Below, piece by piece: positions 42,451 to 51,575 of a stretch of DNA of 64,000 bases. Position numbers and translations under genes: made by a program. Within the stretch, counting starts at the first letter, position 1, and each line of letters begins with the position of its first letter. Origin of the DNA: Xylanimonas ulmi (GTDB lineage: Bacteria > Actinomycetota > Actinomycetes > Actinomycetales > Cellulomonadaceae); NCBI RefSeq assembly GCF_004216535.1, contig NZ_SGWX01000001.1, positions 496,001-560,000 of the forward strand, given 5' to 3'. Under the pieces are notes generated by a model. It saw nothing but the letters and a program-made list of their open reading frames with translations, did not search any database and was not told the origin of the DNA.

Positions 42451-43059
42451 GTGGACGCACGCCAGGAGCGCATGCTCCGCGCAGCGCTCACGGCCGGCGT
42501 CAGCACCGTGGCGACGACCTTGGCCCACGCCCTGGCGGGCGGGCACGTCGCCCCGCCGCCGGTCCTGGCCCTGGTGCTCGCCTTCAGCACCCTCGGCGCG
42601 TTCATGCTGGGCGGCGCGCGAGTCACGCTGAGAGGTCGCGTCCTGTCGGTCGCCGCGTCGCAGGCGCTGCTGCACGTCGCGTTCACCGCGAGCGCCGGCG
42701 CGCACGCGCTGCGCGGCGCCGGGGACCCCGCGGCGCACGCCCACCACGCGGGCGTGGCCGGGTCGCTGGTCGTCGCCGCGAAGCCCGCGGCGGCGCACGC
42801 CGCGGCGATGCCATGGCTGCATGTCGTGGCCGGGGCGCTGACGGTCGCGGCGCTGCAGAGCGGGACGCACGCGCTGCGCTCGCTCGCCCGCGCCGTGCGC
42901 CTGGGTGTGGGGGTCGCGCTGAGGCTCGCGACGGCGCCCGCGCTTGTGGTCGCCCGGCGCCCGCGGGTCGTGCCCGCGCGTTGCCCGCGTCCGCGGGTGC
43001 TGGTGAGGGGGACGACGGTCTCGCGGCGGGGGCCTCCCGCGCTCGCGCCCGCCGTCTGA
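42451..43059 (+). CDS. Hypothetical membrane protein upstream of copC
   Basis: A 202-residue protein with four hydrophobic segments (for example VSTVATTLAHALAGG, VLALVLAFSTLGAFMLGG and PWLHVVAGALTVAALQSG) and a histidine-rich loop (AHAHHAGV). The C-terminal 60 residues are Arg/Pro-rich. The layout matches unnamed membrane proteins often encoded beside copC and PCuAC in actinobacteria. A role in copper handling is suggested by position and the His-rich loop. GTG at 42451 has GGAGGA upstream. Confidence 0.7.
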   Translation: MDARQERMLRAALTAGVSTVATTLAHALAGGHVAPPPVLALVLAFSTLGAFMLGGARVTLRGRVLSVAASQALLHVAFTASAGAHALRGAGDPAAHAHHAGVAGSLVVAAKPAAAHAAAMPWLHVVAGALTVAALQSGTHALRSLARAVRLGVGVALRLATAPALVVARRPRVVPARCPRPRVLVRGTTVSRRGPPALAPAV

Positions 43060-43090
43060 CCACCCTGCTCCGACCTCACCCAAGGACGCC

Positions 43091-43762
43091 ATGCTCCACC
43101 ACGCCCGCACGGGGCGTGGGCCGCGGCTGCTCGCCGTCGTGTCCCTGGCCACCGCGACGGTGTTCGCGGCGGCCTGCCCCGCCCACGCCCATGACCAGCT
43201 TGTCTCGACCTCGCCGCCGGCCGAGTCCACGACCCCGCAGGCCCCGGCGCTGGTCGCGCTGACCTTCAGTGACGACCTGCTGGCGATCGGGACGACGGTG
43301 CTGGTCGTCGACGCGTCCGGATCCGACCAGGTGGTCGGCGACCCGCGGGTCGCCGGCCCGACCGTGACGGCCGACCTTCCCCCCGCACTGCCCGACGGGC
43401 CGTACGAGGTGCGCTGGCAGGTCGTGTCGAGCGACGGCCACCCGATCGCCGGGAGCTTCCGGTTCGGGGTGGGCGCGGACCCGCTGCCCGCCCCGGACGA
43501 CGCCGCGGCCCCGAGCCCGGGCGCCACGGCGTCCGCAGACGCCACGCCGTCCGCGGACGCGGGCTCCGGCGGCGACCCAGGCAATTCGAGCGACGCGAGC
43601 GACGCGAGCGACGCGGACGGCAGCCGGACGCTGCGGATCGTCGCCACCGGCGTCGGCGGCGCCGTCGTCGGCCTCGGCCTGTTCGCGGCGGGGTTGTGGT
43701 GGGCGCGACGGCGCCCCCACGCCACCTCCTCCACCGACTCACACAAGGACAACGACTCATGA
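43091..43762 (+). CDS. copC: CopC-domain protein with C-terminal membrane anchor
   Basis: A 223-residue exported protein. It has a signal peptide (LLAVVSLATATVFAAACPAHA), and the mature N-terminus starts AHDQLVSTSPPAEST, where the first His is a Cu(II) ligand in CopC. YEVRWQVVSSDGHPIAGSFR has the second conserved histidine. A Ser/Asp/Ala-rich linker includes three 9-bp repeats coding SDA. A C-terminal helix (VVGLGLFAAGLWWARRR) anchors it, the YcnJ/CopC style of actinobacteria. It binds copper outside the membrane. It overlaps the PCuAC gene by 4 bases. Confidence 0.88.
   Translation: MLHHARTGRGPRLLAVVSLATATVFAAACPAHAHDQLVSTSPPAESTTPQAPALVALTFSDDLLAIGTTVLVVDASGSDQVVGDPRVAGPTVTADLPPALPDGPYEVRWQVVSSDGHPIAGSFRFGVGADPLPAPDDAAAPSPGATASADATPSADAGSGGDPGNSSDASDASDADGSRTLRIVATGVGGAVVGLGLFAAGLWWARRRPHATSSTDSHKDNDS
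43588..43617 (+). repeat. 9-bp coding microrepeat in copC linker
   Basis: About three copies of CGACGCGAG occur in tandem and code for Ser-Asp-Ala repeats in the flexible linker of the CopC protein. The copy number may vary by slippage. Confidence 0.75.
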
Positions 43763-44349
43763 TCGCCACGACAACCCGCCGCGCCGCCACGGGCGCGCTC
43801 ACCCTCGCCGCCGCCACCGCGCTGCTCCTCGGCGGCTGCGCGACCGACGACGGCGCCGCGGCCGACACCCCGACCGGCGGCGCGACCCCCGCCACCGCCG
43901 CGGCCGACGCGCTGACAGTCACCGACCCCTGGGTCAAGGCCGCCGACGACGGCATGACGGCGGCGTTCGCCGTCCTGGAGAACACCGGCGACGCCGACGT
44001 CACGGTGGTCTCGGCGTCGACACCCGCCTCGCCCGACGTGCAACTGCACGAGACCGTCGAGGACGCCTCGGGCCAGATGGCCATGCGGGAGCGGGACGGC
44101 GGGTTCGTCGTCCCGGCGGGCGGCAGCCTTGAGCTCGCGCCCGGCGGCGACCACCTCATGCTCATGGGCCTCGCCGCCCCCATCGAGGCCGGCGACGAGG
44201 TCACGCTCACGCTCACGCTCGACGACGGATCGACGCTCGACGTCACCGCAGTCGCCAAGGACTACTCGGGCGCCCAGGAGAACTACCAGGGCGGCGAGGA
44301 CGGCGACTCGGGCGGCATGGGTGACATGTCGGGCGACGGGCAAGGCTGA
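43759..44349 (+). CDS. Copper chaperone PCu(A)C lipoprotein
   Basis: A 196-residue lipoprotein (lipobox LLGGC after a 26-residue signal). The PCuAC domain carries the Cu(I) site H(M)X10MX21HXM in LHETVEDASGQMAMRERDGG followed by GGDHLMLMGLAAPI. These proteins deliver copper to oxidases outside the cell membrane. The C-terminus adds a Met/Gly/Asp-rich tail (GGMGDMSGDGQG) that may hold further copper. ATG at 43759 overlaps the copC stop; the DyP gene follows after 11 bases. Confidence 0.92.
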   Translation: MIATTTRRAATGALTLAAATALLLGGCATDDGAAADTPTGGATPATAAADALTVTDPWVKAADDGMTAAFAVLENTGDADVTVVSASTPASPDVQLHETVEDASGQMAMRERDGGFVVPAGGSLELAPGGDHLMLMGLAAPIEAGDEVTLTLTLDDGSTLDVTAVAKDYSGAQENYQGGEDGDSGGMGDMSGDGQG

Positions 44350-44360
44350 CGGAGGCGCAC

Positions 44361-45611
44361 ATGAGCGACCGGGACCACGGCGGGGGGCGCCCGCTCACGC
44401 GGCGGCGCCTTCTGATGGGAGGCGCGGCCGCGGGGATCGGCGCCGCGGCCGCCATCGGCGGATCGGCGCTCGCCGGGAGCGGCGCGCGGCCCGCACCCGC
44501 CCCCGAGGCGTGCGCCGACCCGACCGCGATCGGCGCCGGCGTCGAGCCCTTCCACGGCGCGCGCCAGGCGGGGATCGAGACCACCCCCCAGGCGCACGCC
44601 GTGTTCGTCGCCCTGGACCTGCTCGCCGAGACCGACCGGGCGGCGCTGGGCCGCATGATGCGCGTCCTGACCGACGACGCCGCGCGGCTCACGCAGGGCA
44701 GGCCCGCGCTGGCCGACTCCGAGCCCGAGCTGGCCACGGTCCCGGCGCGCCTGACCGTGACGTTCGGGTTCGGCCCGGGCCTGGTCGAGCGCGCGGCGGG
44801 GCCGGGCGCCGTCCCGGCGTGGCTGCGGCCGCTGCCCGCGTTCGGCGTCGACCGGCTCGAGGACCGCTGGTGCGGCGGCGACCTGCTCGTGCACGTCGCC
44901 GCCGACGACCCGCTGACGCTCGCGCACACGGTGCGCATGCTGCTGAAGGACTCGCGCACCTTCGCCGAGGTGCGCTGGTCGCAGCCCGGGTTCCGGCGCG
45001 CACGCGGCGCCGAGCCCGAGGGCGCGACCATGCGCAACCTGTTCGGGCAGGTCGACGGCACCGTCAACCCGCAGCCCGGCACCGACGACTTCGACCAGGT
45101 CGTGTGGACGCACGACGGTCCCGACTGGCTGCGCGGCGGCACCAGCCTGGTGCTGCGGCGCATCCACATGGACCTCGACGGCTGGGACCGCCTCGACCGC
45201 GCGGGCCGCGAGCAGTCCGTCGGGCGCACCCTCGACACGGGGGCGCCGTTGACGGGCGCGCGCGAGCACGACGAGCCCGACTTCAAGGCCACCACGCCGC
45301 TGGGCTTCCCCGTCATCGCCGCGTTCGCGCACCTGCGCCGCGCCCGCTCCGACGACACCGCCCAGCGCATCTTCCGCCGCGCCTACAACTACGACGCGGA
45401 CCCGGCCGGGACGGGCGGCGTGTCCAGCTCGGGTCTGCTGTTCGCCTCCTACCAGGCCGACGTCGACGCGCAGTACGTGCCGCTGCAACGCCGTCTCGAC
45501 GAGCTCGACCTGCTCAACGAGTGGACGACGCCGATCGGATCCGCGGTGTTCGCGATCCCGCCCGGCTGCGCGCCGGGCGAGTACGTCGGCCAGACGCTGC
45601 TGGGCGCGTGA
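44361..45611 (+). CDS. Dye-decolorising (DyP) haem peroxidase, Tat-exported
   Basis: A 416-residue protein with a twin-arginine signal ([19 protein letters not shown], residues 13-31), so it is exported folded with haem. The DyP hallmark GxxDG appears in [19 protein letters not shown], with the proximal His region [17 protein letters not shown] and [10 protein letters not shown]. It belongs to the EfeB-like class, which oxidises dyes, phenolics and lignin-type compounds or takes iron from haem. Operon partners are copper proteins rather than EfeUO, so a peroxidase role outside the cell seems more likely than haem-iron uptake. Confidence 0.92.
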   Translation: MSDRDHGGGRPLTRRRLLMGGAAAGIGAAAAIGGSALAGSGARPAPAPEACADPTAIGAGVEPFHGARQAGIETTPQAHAVFVALDLLAETDRAALGRMMRVLTDDAARLTQGRPALADSEPELATVPARLTVTFGFGPGLVERAAGPGAVPAWLRPLPAFGVDRLEDRWCGGDLLVHVAADDPLTLAHTVRMLLKDSRTFAEVRWSQPGFRRARGAEPEGATMRNLFGQVDGTVNPQPGTDDFDQVVWTHDGPDWLRGGTSLVLRRIHMDLDGWDRLDRAGREQSVGRTLDTGAPLTGAREHDEPDFKATTPLGFPVIAAFAHLRRARSDDTAQRIFRRAYNYDADPAGTGGVSSSGLLFASYQADVDAQYVPLQRRLDELDLLNEWTTPIGSAVFAIPPGCAPGEYVGQTLLGA

Positions 45612-45649
45612 CGCGCCGTGGTCTGCGGGTGACGTGAGCGGCGCGCAGA

Positions 45650-45669
45650 GAGACACGCAATTGTGTCTC
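45650..45669. promoter_or_regulatory. Inverted repeat over the pntAB promoter
   Basis: GAGACAC-gcaatt-GTGTCTC is a perfect 7-bp inverted repeat with a 6-base spacer. It overlaps TTGTGT (45661-45666), a possible -35, while TAGGTT (45686-45691) fits a -10 before pntA. It is well placed as an operator. Confidence 0.6.
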
Positions 45670-45723
45670 CCGTCACCGCAGTCGGTAGGTTGCCCCCCGT
45701 CCCTACCGATCTGTGGAGGTCCC

Positions 45724-47298
45724 ATGCGCATCGGCGTGCCCCGCGAGCCAGGACAGGGCCAACGGCTCGTGGCCGCGACCCCCGCCACCGTCGCGAAGCT
45801 CAGAAAGCTCGGGTACGAGGTCGTCGTCGAGCACGACGCCGGCGCCGCAGCCAACTTCTCCGACTCCGCGTTCACCGAGGCCGGCGCCAGCGTCGCGAGC
45901 ACTGCGGAGGTCTGGGGCAGCGACGTCGTCATCGCCGTCGACGCCCCGGCCGACGACCGGCTCGCGCTGCTGCGCCCCGACGCGGTGCTCATCGCCCAGC
46001 TCTTCCCGGGCGCGCACCCGGAGCGCGTCGAGGCCTACCGCGACCGCGGGATCACGGCGATGGCGCTCGACGCCGTCCCGCGCATCTCGCGCGCCCAGGC
46101 GCTCGACACGCTCTCGACCATGTCGAACGTGTCCGGATACCGCGCCGTCATCGAGGCGGCCGCAGAGTTCCAGGGGATGTTCACCGGCCAGGTGACCGCG
46201 GCGGGCAAGACGCCGCCCGCCACCGTGTTCGTCATCGGCGGCGGTGTCGCGGGCCTGGCGGCCATAGGCACGGCGTCGAGCCTCGGCGCCGACGTGCGCG
46301 CGTTCGACGTGCGCCCCGAGGCGGGCGAGCAGATCGAGTCCATGGGCGCGACGTTCGTCCAGGCCGAGGCCGCCCAGCAGGAGGTCAGCGCCGACGGCTA
46401 CGCCCGCGAGCTGACCGCCGACCAGGAGGCGGCGACCGCGCGCATGTACGCGCAGGAGTCCGCGCGCGCCGACATCGTCATCACGACCGCGCTGGTGCGC
46501 GGCAAGGCCCCGCGCACGCTGACCAACGAGATGATCGCGGCCATGCGGCCGGGCTCGGTCATCGTCGACCTGGCGGCGTCGGGCGGCGGCAACGCCGAGG
46601 CCACGGCGCCCGGGGAGCGGGTCGTGACCGAGAACGGCGTCGTCGTGCTCGGGTACACCGACCTGCCCGGACGCATGCCCGCGCAGACCTCGCAGCTGTA
46701 CGGCACCAACATCGTCAACCTGCTCGCGCTGCTGACCCCAGGCAAGGACGGCGAGCTCACGCTCGACCTCGACGACCCGGTGCAGCGCGGCATGACCATC
46801 GCGCGCGCGGGCGAGGTCCTGTGGCCGCCGCCGCCCGTCGCGGTCTCGGCCGCGGCGCCGGCCGCCGACGTCGCGGCGGCGCCGACGCCCGAGCAGCACG
46901 CGGCCGAGCTCGCGGCCGCCGCCGAGAAGGCTGAGGCCCAGGCCACGCTGCGCCGTCGGCGCCTGACGTTCGGCGGCGCGCTCGCGGCCGTGCTCGTCAT
47001 CCTCGGGCTGACCTACGGGCCCGGCGAGTTCCTGGGGCACTTCACGGTGTTCGCGCTGGCCGTCGTCATCGGCTTCTACGTCATCTCGAACGTCAGCCAC
47101 TCGCTGCACACGCCGCTCATGGCTCAGACCAACGCGATCTCCGGCATCATCCTGGTCGGCGCGCTCCTGCAGCTCGGCAACGACAACCTCGTCGTCACGA
47201 TCCTCGCGTTCGTGGCCGCGACCGTCGCGAGCGTCAACATCTTCGGTGGCTTCCTGGTCTCGCGCCGGATGATCGCCATGTTCCGGAAGGACGCGTGA
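45724..47298 (+). CDS. pntA: NAD(P) transhydrogenase subunit alpha
   Basis: A 524-residue subunit of the proton-pumping transhydrogenase. Domain I binds NAD(H): [34 protein letters not shown], the Rossmann motif [16 protein letters not shown] and [14 protein letters not shown]. An Ala-rich linker (about 375-415) leads to four C-terminal helices with [19 protein letters not shown]. The enzyme makes NADPH from NADH using the proton gradient. ATG at 45724 has GGAGGT upstream. pntB follows after 4 bases. Confidence 0.96.
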   Translation: MRIGVPREPGQGQRLVAATPATVAKLRKLGYEVVVEHDAGAAANFSDSAFTEAGASVASTAEVWGSDVVIAVDAPADDRLALLRPDAVLIAQLFPGAHPERVEAYRDRGITAMALDAVPRISRAQALDTLSTMSNVSGYRAVIEAAAEFQGMFTGQVTAAGKTPPATVFVIGGGVAGLAAIGTASSLGADVRAFDVRPEAGEQIESMGATFVQAEAAQQEVSADGYARELTADQEAATARMYAQESARADIVITTALVRGKAPRTLTNEMIAAMRPGSVIVDLAASGGGNAEATAPGERVVTENGVVVLGYTDLPGRMPAQTSQLYGTNIVNLLALLTPGKDGELTLDLDDPVQRGMTIARAGEVLWPPPPVAVSAAAPAADVAAAPTPEQHAAELAAAAEKAEAQATLRRRRLTFGGALAAVLVILGLTYGPGEFLGHFTVFALAVVIGFYVISNVSHSLHTPLMAQTNAISGIILVGALLQLGNDNLVVTILAFVAATVASVNIFGGFLVSRRMIAMFRKDA

Positions 47299-47302
47299 CC
47301 AC

Positions 47303-48709
47303 GTGCTGACCCAGCTCGCCCAGGCCGTGTACGTCGTCGCGGCCATCCTGTTCATCCTCTCGCTCGCCGGCCTCGCCAAGCAGTCCTCGGCGCGCCGCGG
47401 CGTGACCCTCGGCATGGTCGGCATGGCCCTGGCGCTGGCCGCGACCGTCATGCTGGCCGCCGACCAGTCGCAGCGGCCCGTCGGCGTGACGCTCGGGCTC
47501 ATCGTCGTCGTGCTGCTCATCGGCGCGAGCGTCGGCGCGTGGCGCGCCCGCAGCGTCGAGATGACCCAGATGCCCGAGCTCATCGCGATCCTGCACTCGT
47601 TCGTGGGCCTCGCGGCCGTCGCCGTCGGCTTCGACTCCTACCTCACCGAGCGCGTCCACGCGGGCGCGGGCGGCGCGGTGCACCTGGTCGAGGTGTTCCT
47701 CGGCGTGCTCATCGGCGCCGTCACCTTCACCGGCTCGATCGTCGCCTACCTCAAGCTCAGCGCCAAGATGAAGTCGGCGCCGCTGACCCTGCCGGGCCGC
47801 AACCTGCTCAACCTGGCCGCGCTCGTGGTCTCGGCCGGGCTCATGGTGTGGTTCGTCGCGGCGCCGTCGTCGGGCCTCGTGCCATTGGGCGTCATGACCG
47901 TCATCGCGCTGCTGCTCGGCTTCCACCTGGTCGCGGCGATCGGCGGCGGCGACATGCCCGTCGTCGTGTCGATGCTCAACTCCTACTCCGGCTGGGCCGC
48001 GGCGGCGGCGGGCTTCATGCTCGGCAACGACCTGCTCATCGTCACCGGCGCCCTCGTCGGCTCCTCCGGCGCCATCCTCAGCTACATCATGTGCAAGGCC
48101 ATGAACCGCTCGTTCGTCTCTGTCATCCTGGGCGGGTTCGGCGCCGAGGGCGGGACGGTCGCCGCCGCCGGAGGCGCCGAGCAGGGCGAGCACCGCGAGA
48201 TCCTCGCCGACGCCGTCGCCGACCTGCTGCGGGCCGCGAAGACCGTGGTCATCACCCCGGGGTACGGCATGGCCGTCGCCAAGGCGCAGTACCCGGTCGC
48301 CGAGCTCGTCTCGCGGCTGCGGGCGCACGGCGTGACCGTGCGGTTCGGCGTGCACCCCGTGGCCGGGCGCCTGCCCGGGCACATGAACGTGCTGCTCGCC
48401 GAGGCCAAGGTGCCCTACGACATCGTGCTCGAGATGGACGAGATCAACGACGACTTCGCGGACACCGACGTCGTCCTGGTCATCGGCGCCAACGACACCG
48501 TCAACCCGGCGGCGCTCGAGGACCCGTCCTCGCCCATCGCGGGCATGCCCGTGCTCGAGGTGTGGAACGCGAAGCAGGTCATCGTGTTCAAGCGGTCGAT
48601 GGCCACCGGCTACGCGGGTGTGCAGAACCCGCTGTTCTTCCGCGAGAACACCGAGATGCTGTTCGGCGACGCGAAGGACCAGGTCGAGAAGATCGTCCAG
48701 GCGCTGTAG
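47303..48709 (+). CDS. pntB: NAD(P) transhydrogenase subunit beta
   Basis: A 468-residue subunit. The first 280 residues are membrane domain II ([39 protein letters not shown] with the proton-path His and Asn). The last 180 are the NADP-binding domain III with [40 protein letters not shown] and [15 protein letters not shown] at 47303 follows pntA closely with a weak ribosome site, suggesting coupling. Confidence 0.96.
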   Translation: MLTQLAQAVYVVAAILFILSLAGLAKQSSARRGVTLGMVGMALALAATVMLAADQSQRPVGVTLGLIVVVLLIGASVGAWRARSVEMTQMPELIAILHSFVGLAAVAVGFDSYLTERVHAGAGGAVHLVEVFLGVLIGAVTFTGSIVAYLKLSAKMKSAPLTLPGRNLLNLAALVVSAGLMVWFVAAPSSGLVPLGVMTVIALLLGFHLVAAIGGGDMPVVVSMLNSYSGWAAAAAGFMLGNDLLIVTGALVGSSGAILSYIMCKAMNRSFVSVILGGFGAEGGTVAAAGGAEQGEHREILADAVADLLRAAKTVVITPGYGMAVAKAQYPVAELVSRLRAHGVTVRFGVHPVAGRLPGHMNVLLAEAKVPYDIVLEMDEINDDFADTDVVLVIGANDTVNPAALEDPSSPIAGMPVLEVWNAKQVIVFKRSMATGYAGVQNPLFFRENTEMLFGDAKDQVEKIVQAL

Positions 48710-48829
48710 CGGCGCCCACCGCCGCGCGCGGGGGCGTTGCGACTCCGCGCGCGGCGCCACCGCCGCCGCGTGGCGGCGGGCGTGGCGCCTCCGCGCGCGG
48801 CGCTGGCCCGGTGTGCCAGGATGCCCGGC

Positions 48830-49732
48830 ATGTCGACGCCACCGCTTGTCGTGATCGGTCCGGGCGCCATCGGGGGACTGGTGGCTGCGCTCCTGGAGCG
48901 CGCCGGGCGGCCGGTGACCGTCGTCGGGCGGCCGGGCTCACTCGCCCAGGTCGCCGCGCACGGGATCGCCGTCGAGTCCGACCGCGTCGGGGCGTGGCGG
49001 GCGCGGCCCGCCGCCGCGCCCGACGTGCCGCCGGGCGCGCGCGTGATCGTGGCGGTCAAGGCCGACGGCCTGGCCGCGGTCGCCGCCCAGGTGGCCGCCG
49101 CGCGGCCCACCGAGGTGCTCTCGCTGCTCAACGGGGTCGAGCATCTGGAGGCGCTGCGCGCGGCCGCGCCCGGCGCGCGCGTGGTCGCGGGCTCGATCGC
49201 GGCCGAGGCGCTGCGGACCTCGACGCCTGGAGACGGCCCGGTGACGATCCGGCACCGGGGGCAGATCCTGCGGGTCGCCGTTCCCGCCGTGGCCGCGGAC
49301 CTCTCACTGACGCGCGCGCTGCGCGACACCGAGGCCGACGTCGCGGTGGGCGGCGCCCAGGCCGAGGTGCTGTGGCTCAAGCTGCGCTTCCTCGCGCCGC
49401 TCGCCCTGTTGACCTCGCGCGCGCAGGCGGGCATCGGGCCGGCGCTCGAGCGCGACCGCGCCGCGAGCGACGCGCTGCTGGCCGAGGTCGCCGCCGTCGC
49501 CACGGCCGAGGGCGTGCCCACCACGGGCGCCGAGCTGGGCGGCATCCTCACGGGGCTGCCGCCGGCCATGCGCTCCTCGCTGCAGGCTGACGTCGAGGCC
49601 GGACGGGTCGGCGAGCTCAACGCCATCGGCGGGGCGGTGCTGCGCCGCGGACGCCTCCACGGGCTCGCCTCGCCCACGCTCGCGCGCACGATCGACGAGA
49701 TCGCCGCGGTGGCCGCGCGCCGCGCGGGGTAG
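48830..49732 (+). CDS. Ketopantoate reductase-family (ApbA/PanE) oxidoreductase
   Basis: A 300-residue protein: Rossmann motif VVIGPGAIGGLVAALLERAG at the N-terminus, VIVAVKADGLAAVAAQVA, LLNGVEHLEALRAAAPGARV and the C-terminal helical domain with VLWLKLRFLAPLALLTSRAQ (catalytic Lys region) and GRVGELNAIGGAVLRRG. It reduces ketopantoate or a similar 2-oxo acid with NADPH. With no pan genes nearby, a paralogue with another substrate is possible. ATG at 48830 was preferred over an in-frame ATG at 48821. The 120-bp upstream gap holds GC-rich direct repeats around CTCCGCGCGCGGCGC. Confidence 0.85.
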   Translation: MSTPPLVVIGPGAIGGLVAALLERAGRPVTVVGRPGSLAQVAAHGIAVESDRVGAWRARPAAAPDVPPGARVIVAVKADGLAAVAAQVAAARPTEVLSLLNGVEHLEALRAAAPGARVVAGSIAAEALRTSTPGDGPVTIRHRGQILRVAVPAVAADLSLTRALRDTEADVAVGGAQAEVLWLKLRFLAPLALLTSRAQAGIGPALERDRAASDALLAEVAAVATAEGVPTTGAELGGILTGLPPAMRSSLQADVEAGRVGELNAIGGAVLRRGRLHGLASPTLARTIDEIAAVAARRAG

Positions 49733-49747
49733 CCCGCCCGGCCGCGC

Positions 49748-50380
49748 TCAGGCGCTCGGCGCGACCAGAAGGCCGACGGCGAGCGCGGTCATCACCACGG
49801 CGACACCGCCGTCGAGCGCGCGCCAGGCGACAGGGCGGGCGAACAGCGGGCGCAACAGCCGCGCGCCGTACCCCAGCCCCGTGAACCACACGAAGCTCGC
49901 GACGACCGCGCCGACCGCGAACCACCAGCGGCGCTCGCCGAGGCCCGAGGCGACGGAGCCCATGAGCACGAGCGTGTCCAGGTAGACGTGCGGGTTGAGC
50001 CAGGTCAGCGCGGCCGCCGTCGCGACGACCGGTCCGAGGCCGGCGCGGATCCCCGCGTCGTCGGCGCGCAGAGCCCCGCCGCTCGCGGTCAGCGCCCGGC
50101 GTCCGGCGAGTGCGGCGTAGGCGAGCAAGAAGGCCGCGCCGCCCCAGCGCAGCGTCCCGCCGAGCCACGGCACGGCGCGGATCAACGCCCCCGCGCCCCC
50201 GACGCCCGCCGTGATGAGCACGACGTCGGAGAGGGAGCACACGGCGACCACCGCGCCGATGTGCTCACGGCGCAGGCCCTGACGCAGCACGAACAGGTTC
50301 TGCGCGCCGATCGCGACGATGAGGGACAGGCCGAAGCCGAGGCCGGAGCCCGCGGCGAGCAGGGCGGGGGAGGTGAGCAC
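49748..50380 (-). CDS. lysE: LysE/ArgO-family amino-acid exporter
   Basis: A 210-residue membrane protein with six predicted helices and the family motif GFGLSLIVAIGAQNLFVLRQGLRR near the N-terminus, then VCSLSDVVLITAGVGGAG and TWLNPHVYLDTLVLMGS. It exports basic amino acids such as lysine or arginine. GTG at 50380 starts right before the first helix. It is divergent from an ArgP/LysG-type regulator, 81 bp apart, as in Corynebacterium lysEG. It is convergent with the panE-like gene, 15 bp apart. Confidence 0.93.
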   Translation of the reverse strand: MLTSPALLAAGSGLGFGLSLIVAIGAQNLFVLRQGLRREHIGAVVAVCSLSDVVLITAGVGGAGALIRAVPWLGGTLRWGGAAFLLAYAALAGRRALTASGGALRADDAGIRAGLGPVVATAAALTWLNPHVYLDTLVLMGSVASGLGERRWWFAVGAVVASFVWFTGLGYGARLLRPLFARPVAWRALDGGVAVVMTALAVGLLVAPSA

Positions 50381-50461
50381 GCCGTCGACCGTAGGCGGGG
50401 GCGTTCGCTGTAGTCCAGAGAATGTTTCTTGGGTATCAGTAGCAGCGCTTAAGATGTCGCC

Positions 50462-51340
50462 ATGGAGCTCGCCCAGCTCGAAGCCCTCGTCGCCGTCGTC
50501 GACGAGGGGTCGTTCGATGCCGCCGCACGCGTCCTGCACGTCACGCCGTCGGCGGTGAGCCAGCGCATCAAGGCGCTGGAGACCTCCGCGGGGACGGTGC
50601 TGCTGCGGCGCACGCGGCCGGTCGCCGCGACGGGCGCGGGCGCCGACGTCGTGCGGGCGGCGCGGCAGGTGCTCGCCGTCGTGCGCGAGTCGGGGCTGCC
50701 GCGGCCGCGCGCGGGCGGCGCCGGGCTGCCGGTCGTGCCGCTCGCGATCAACGGCGACTCGCTCAACACGTGGGCGCTGCGCGCGCTCGCCGACGTCGCG
50801 CACCTGGCCGTGTTCGACGTGCACCGCGAGGACCAGGACCACTCGGCCGAGCTGCTTCGCCAGGGCGAGGTCATGGCCGCAGTGACCACGCAGGCCACAC
50901 CGGTGCAGGGCTGCGTCGCCGTGCGGCTGGGCGTGATGCGCTACCGCCCGTTCGCGACGCCCGCGTTCGCCGAACGCTGGTTCGGGCAGGGGGTCACGCC
51001 CGCGGCGCTCGGCGCCGCGCCCGTCATGATGTTCGACCGCAAGGACGACTTGCAGGACCGCTACCTGCGCGAGCGGGCGGGCGGCCAGGTCGAGCCGCCG
51101 CGCCACTACATTCCCTCGTCGGCCGACTACGGGCGCGCCGTGCGGCTGGGGTTCGGCTGGGGTCTGCTGCCCGCCGAGCACTCGGCCGACGCCGAGGCCG
51201 CGGGGGAGCTGGTCGACCTGGACCCGGGCCGGCACGTCGACGTCGCGCTGCACTGGCAGCAGTGGTCGCTGCGCACACCGGTCCTCGACGCGGTCGCCGC
51301 CGCCGTCCGATCAGCCGCCCGCGCCGCCCTCCTGCCCTGA
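50462..51340 (+). CDS. argP: LysR-family regulator ArgP/LysG
   Basis: A 292-residue LysR regulator: LAQLEALVAVVDEGSFDAAA, RVLHVTPSAVSQRIKALETS and GTVLLRRTRPVAATGAGADV form the HTH region, and the effector domain has VPLAINGDSLNTWALRAL, the ArgP/LysG signature. It activates the exporter gene when lysine, arginine or histidine accumulates. It is divergent from lysE, whose promoter it should control. ATG at 50462. Confidence 0.92.
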   Translation: MELAQLEALVAVVDEGSFDAAARVLHVTPSAVSQRIKALETSAGTVLLRRTRPVAATGAGADVVRAARQVLAVVRESGLPRPRAGGAGLPVVPLAINGDSLNTWALRALADVAHLAVFDVHREDQDHSAELLRQGEVMAAVTTQATPVQGCVAVRLGVMRYRPFATPAFAERWFGQGVTPAALGAAPVMMFDRKDDLQDRYLRERAGGQVEPPRHYIPSSADYGRAVRLGFGWGLLPAEHSADAEAAGELVDLDPGRHVDVALHWQQWSLRTPVLDAVAAAVRSAARAALLP

Positions 51341-51364
51341 CCCACCCCGGGTCGCCGCCCACGA

Positions 51365-51470
51365 GTTCGAGCATCCGCGCGGTGTTCGAGCAATCGTCGG
51401 GTTGGTCGAGCACTCGGGCGCTCGAACACGCCCCGGATTGCTCGAACACCGCTCGAATGCTCGAACGCGC
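51365..51470. repeat. TTCGAGC/GCTCGAA repeat element, copy A
   Basis: About 106 bp between the convergent argP and mqo genes contain three TCGAGCA units followed by four GCTCGAA-type units, so the halves can pair as a branched hairpin. From 51382 the order and spacing match copy B at 55233-55337; segments GGTCGAGCxCTCGGGCGC and CCGCTCxAATGCTCGAAC are nearly identical in both. Confidence 0.85.
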
Positions 51471-51575
51471 GGTAGCCCGTGGGGTCGGGGACCCGATCGG
51501 GAGGAGGGCCGGTCGGATGGCGGTGCCGCGTGGGTGGGTGGCCCAGGTAGGGGGATGGCTCGGGTGGGTGGCTGG

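Noticed and set aside
44361-45611. EfeB of an EfeUOB iron uptake operon
   Set aside because: No efeU or efeO is adjacent; the neighbours are copper proteins, so only DyP peroxidase is assigned.
51365-51470. CRISPR array or integron attC site
   Set aside because: Units are 6-9 bp, alternate in direction and have no constant-length spacers; there is no cas gene or integrase nearby.
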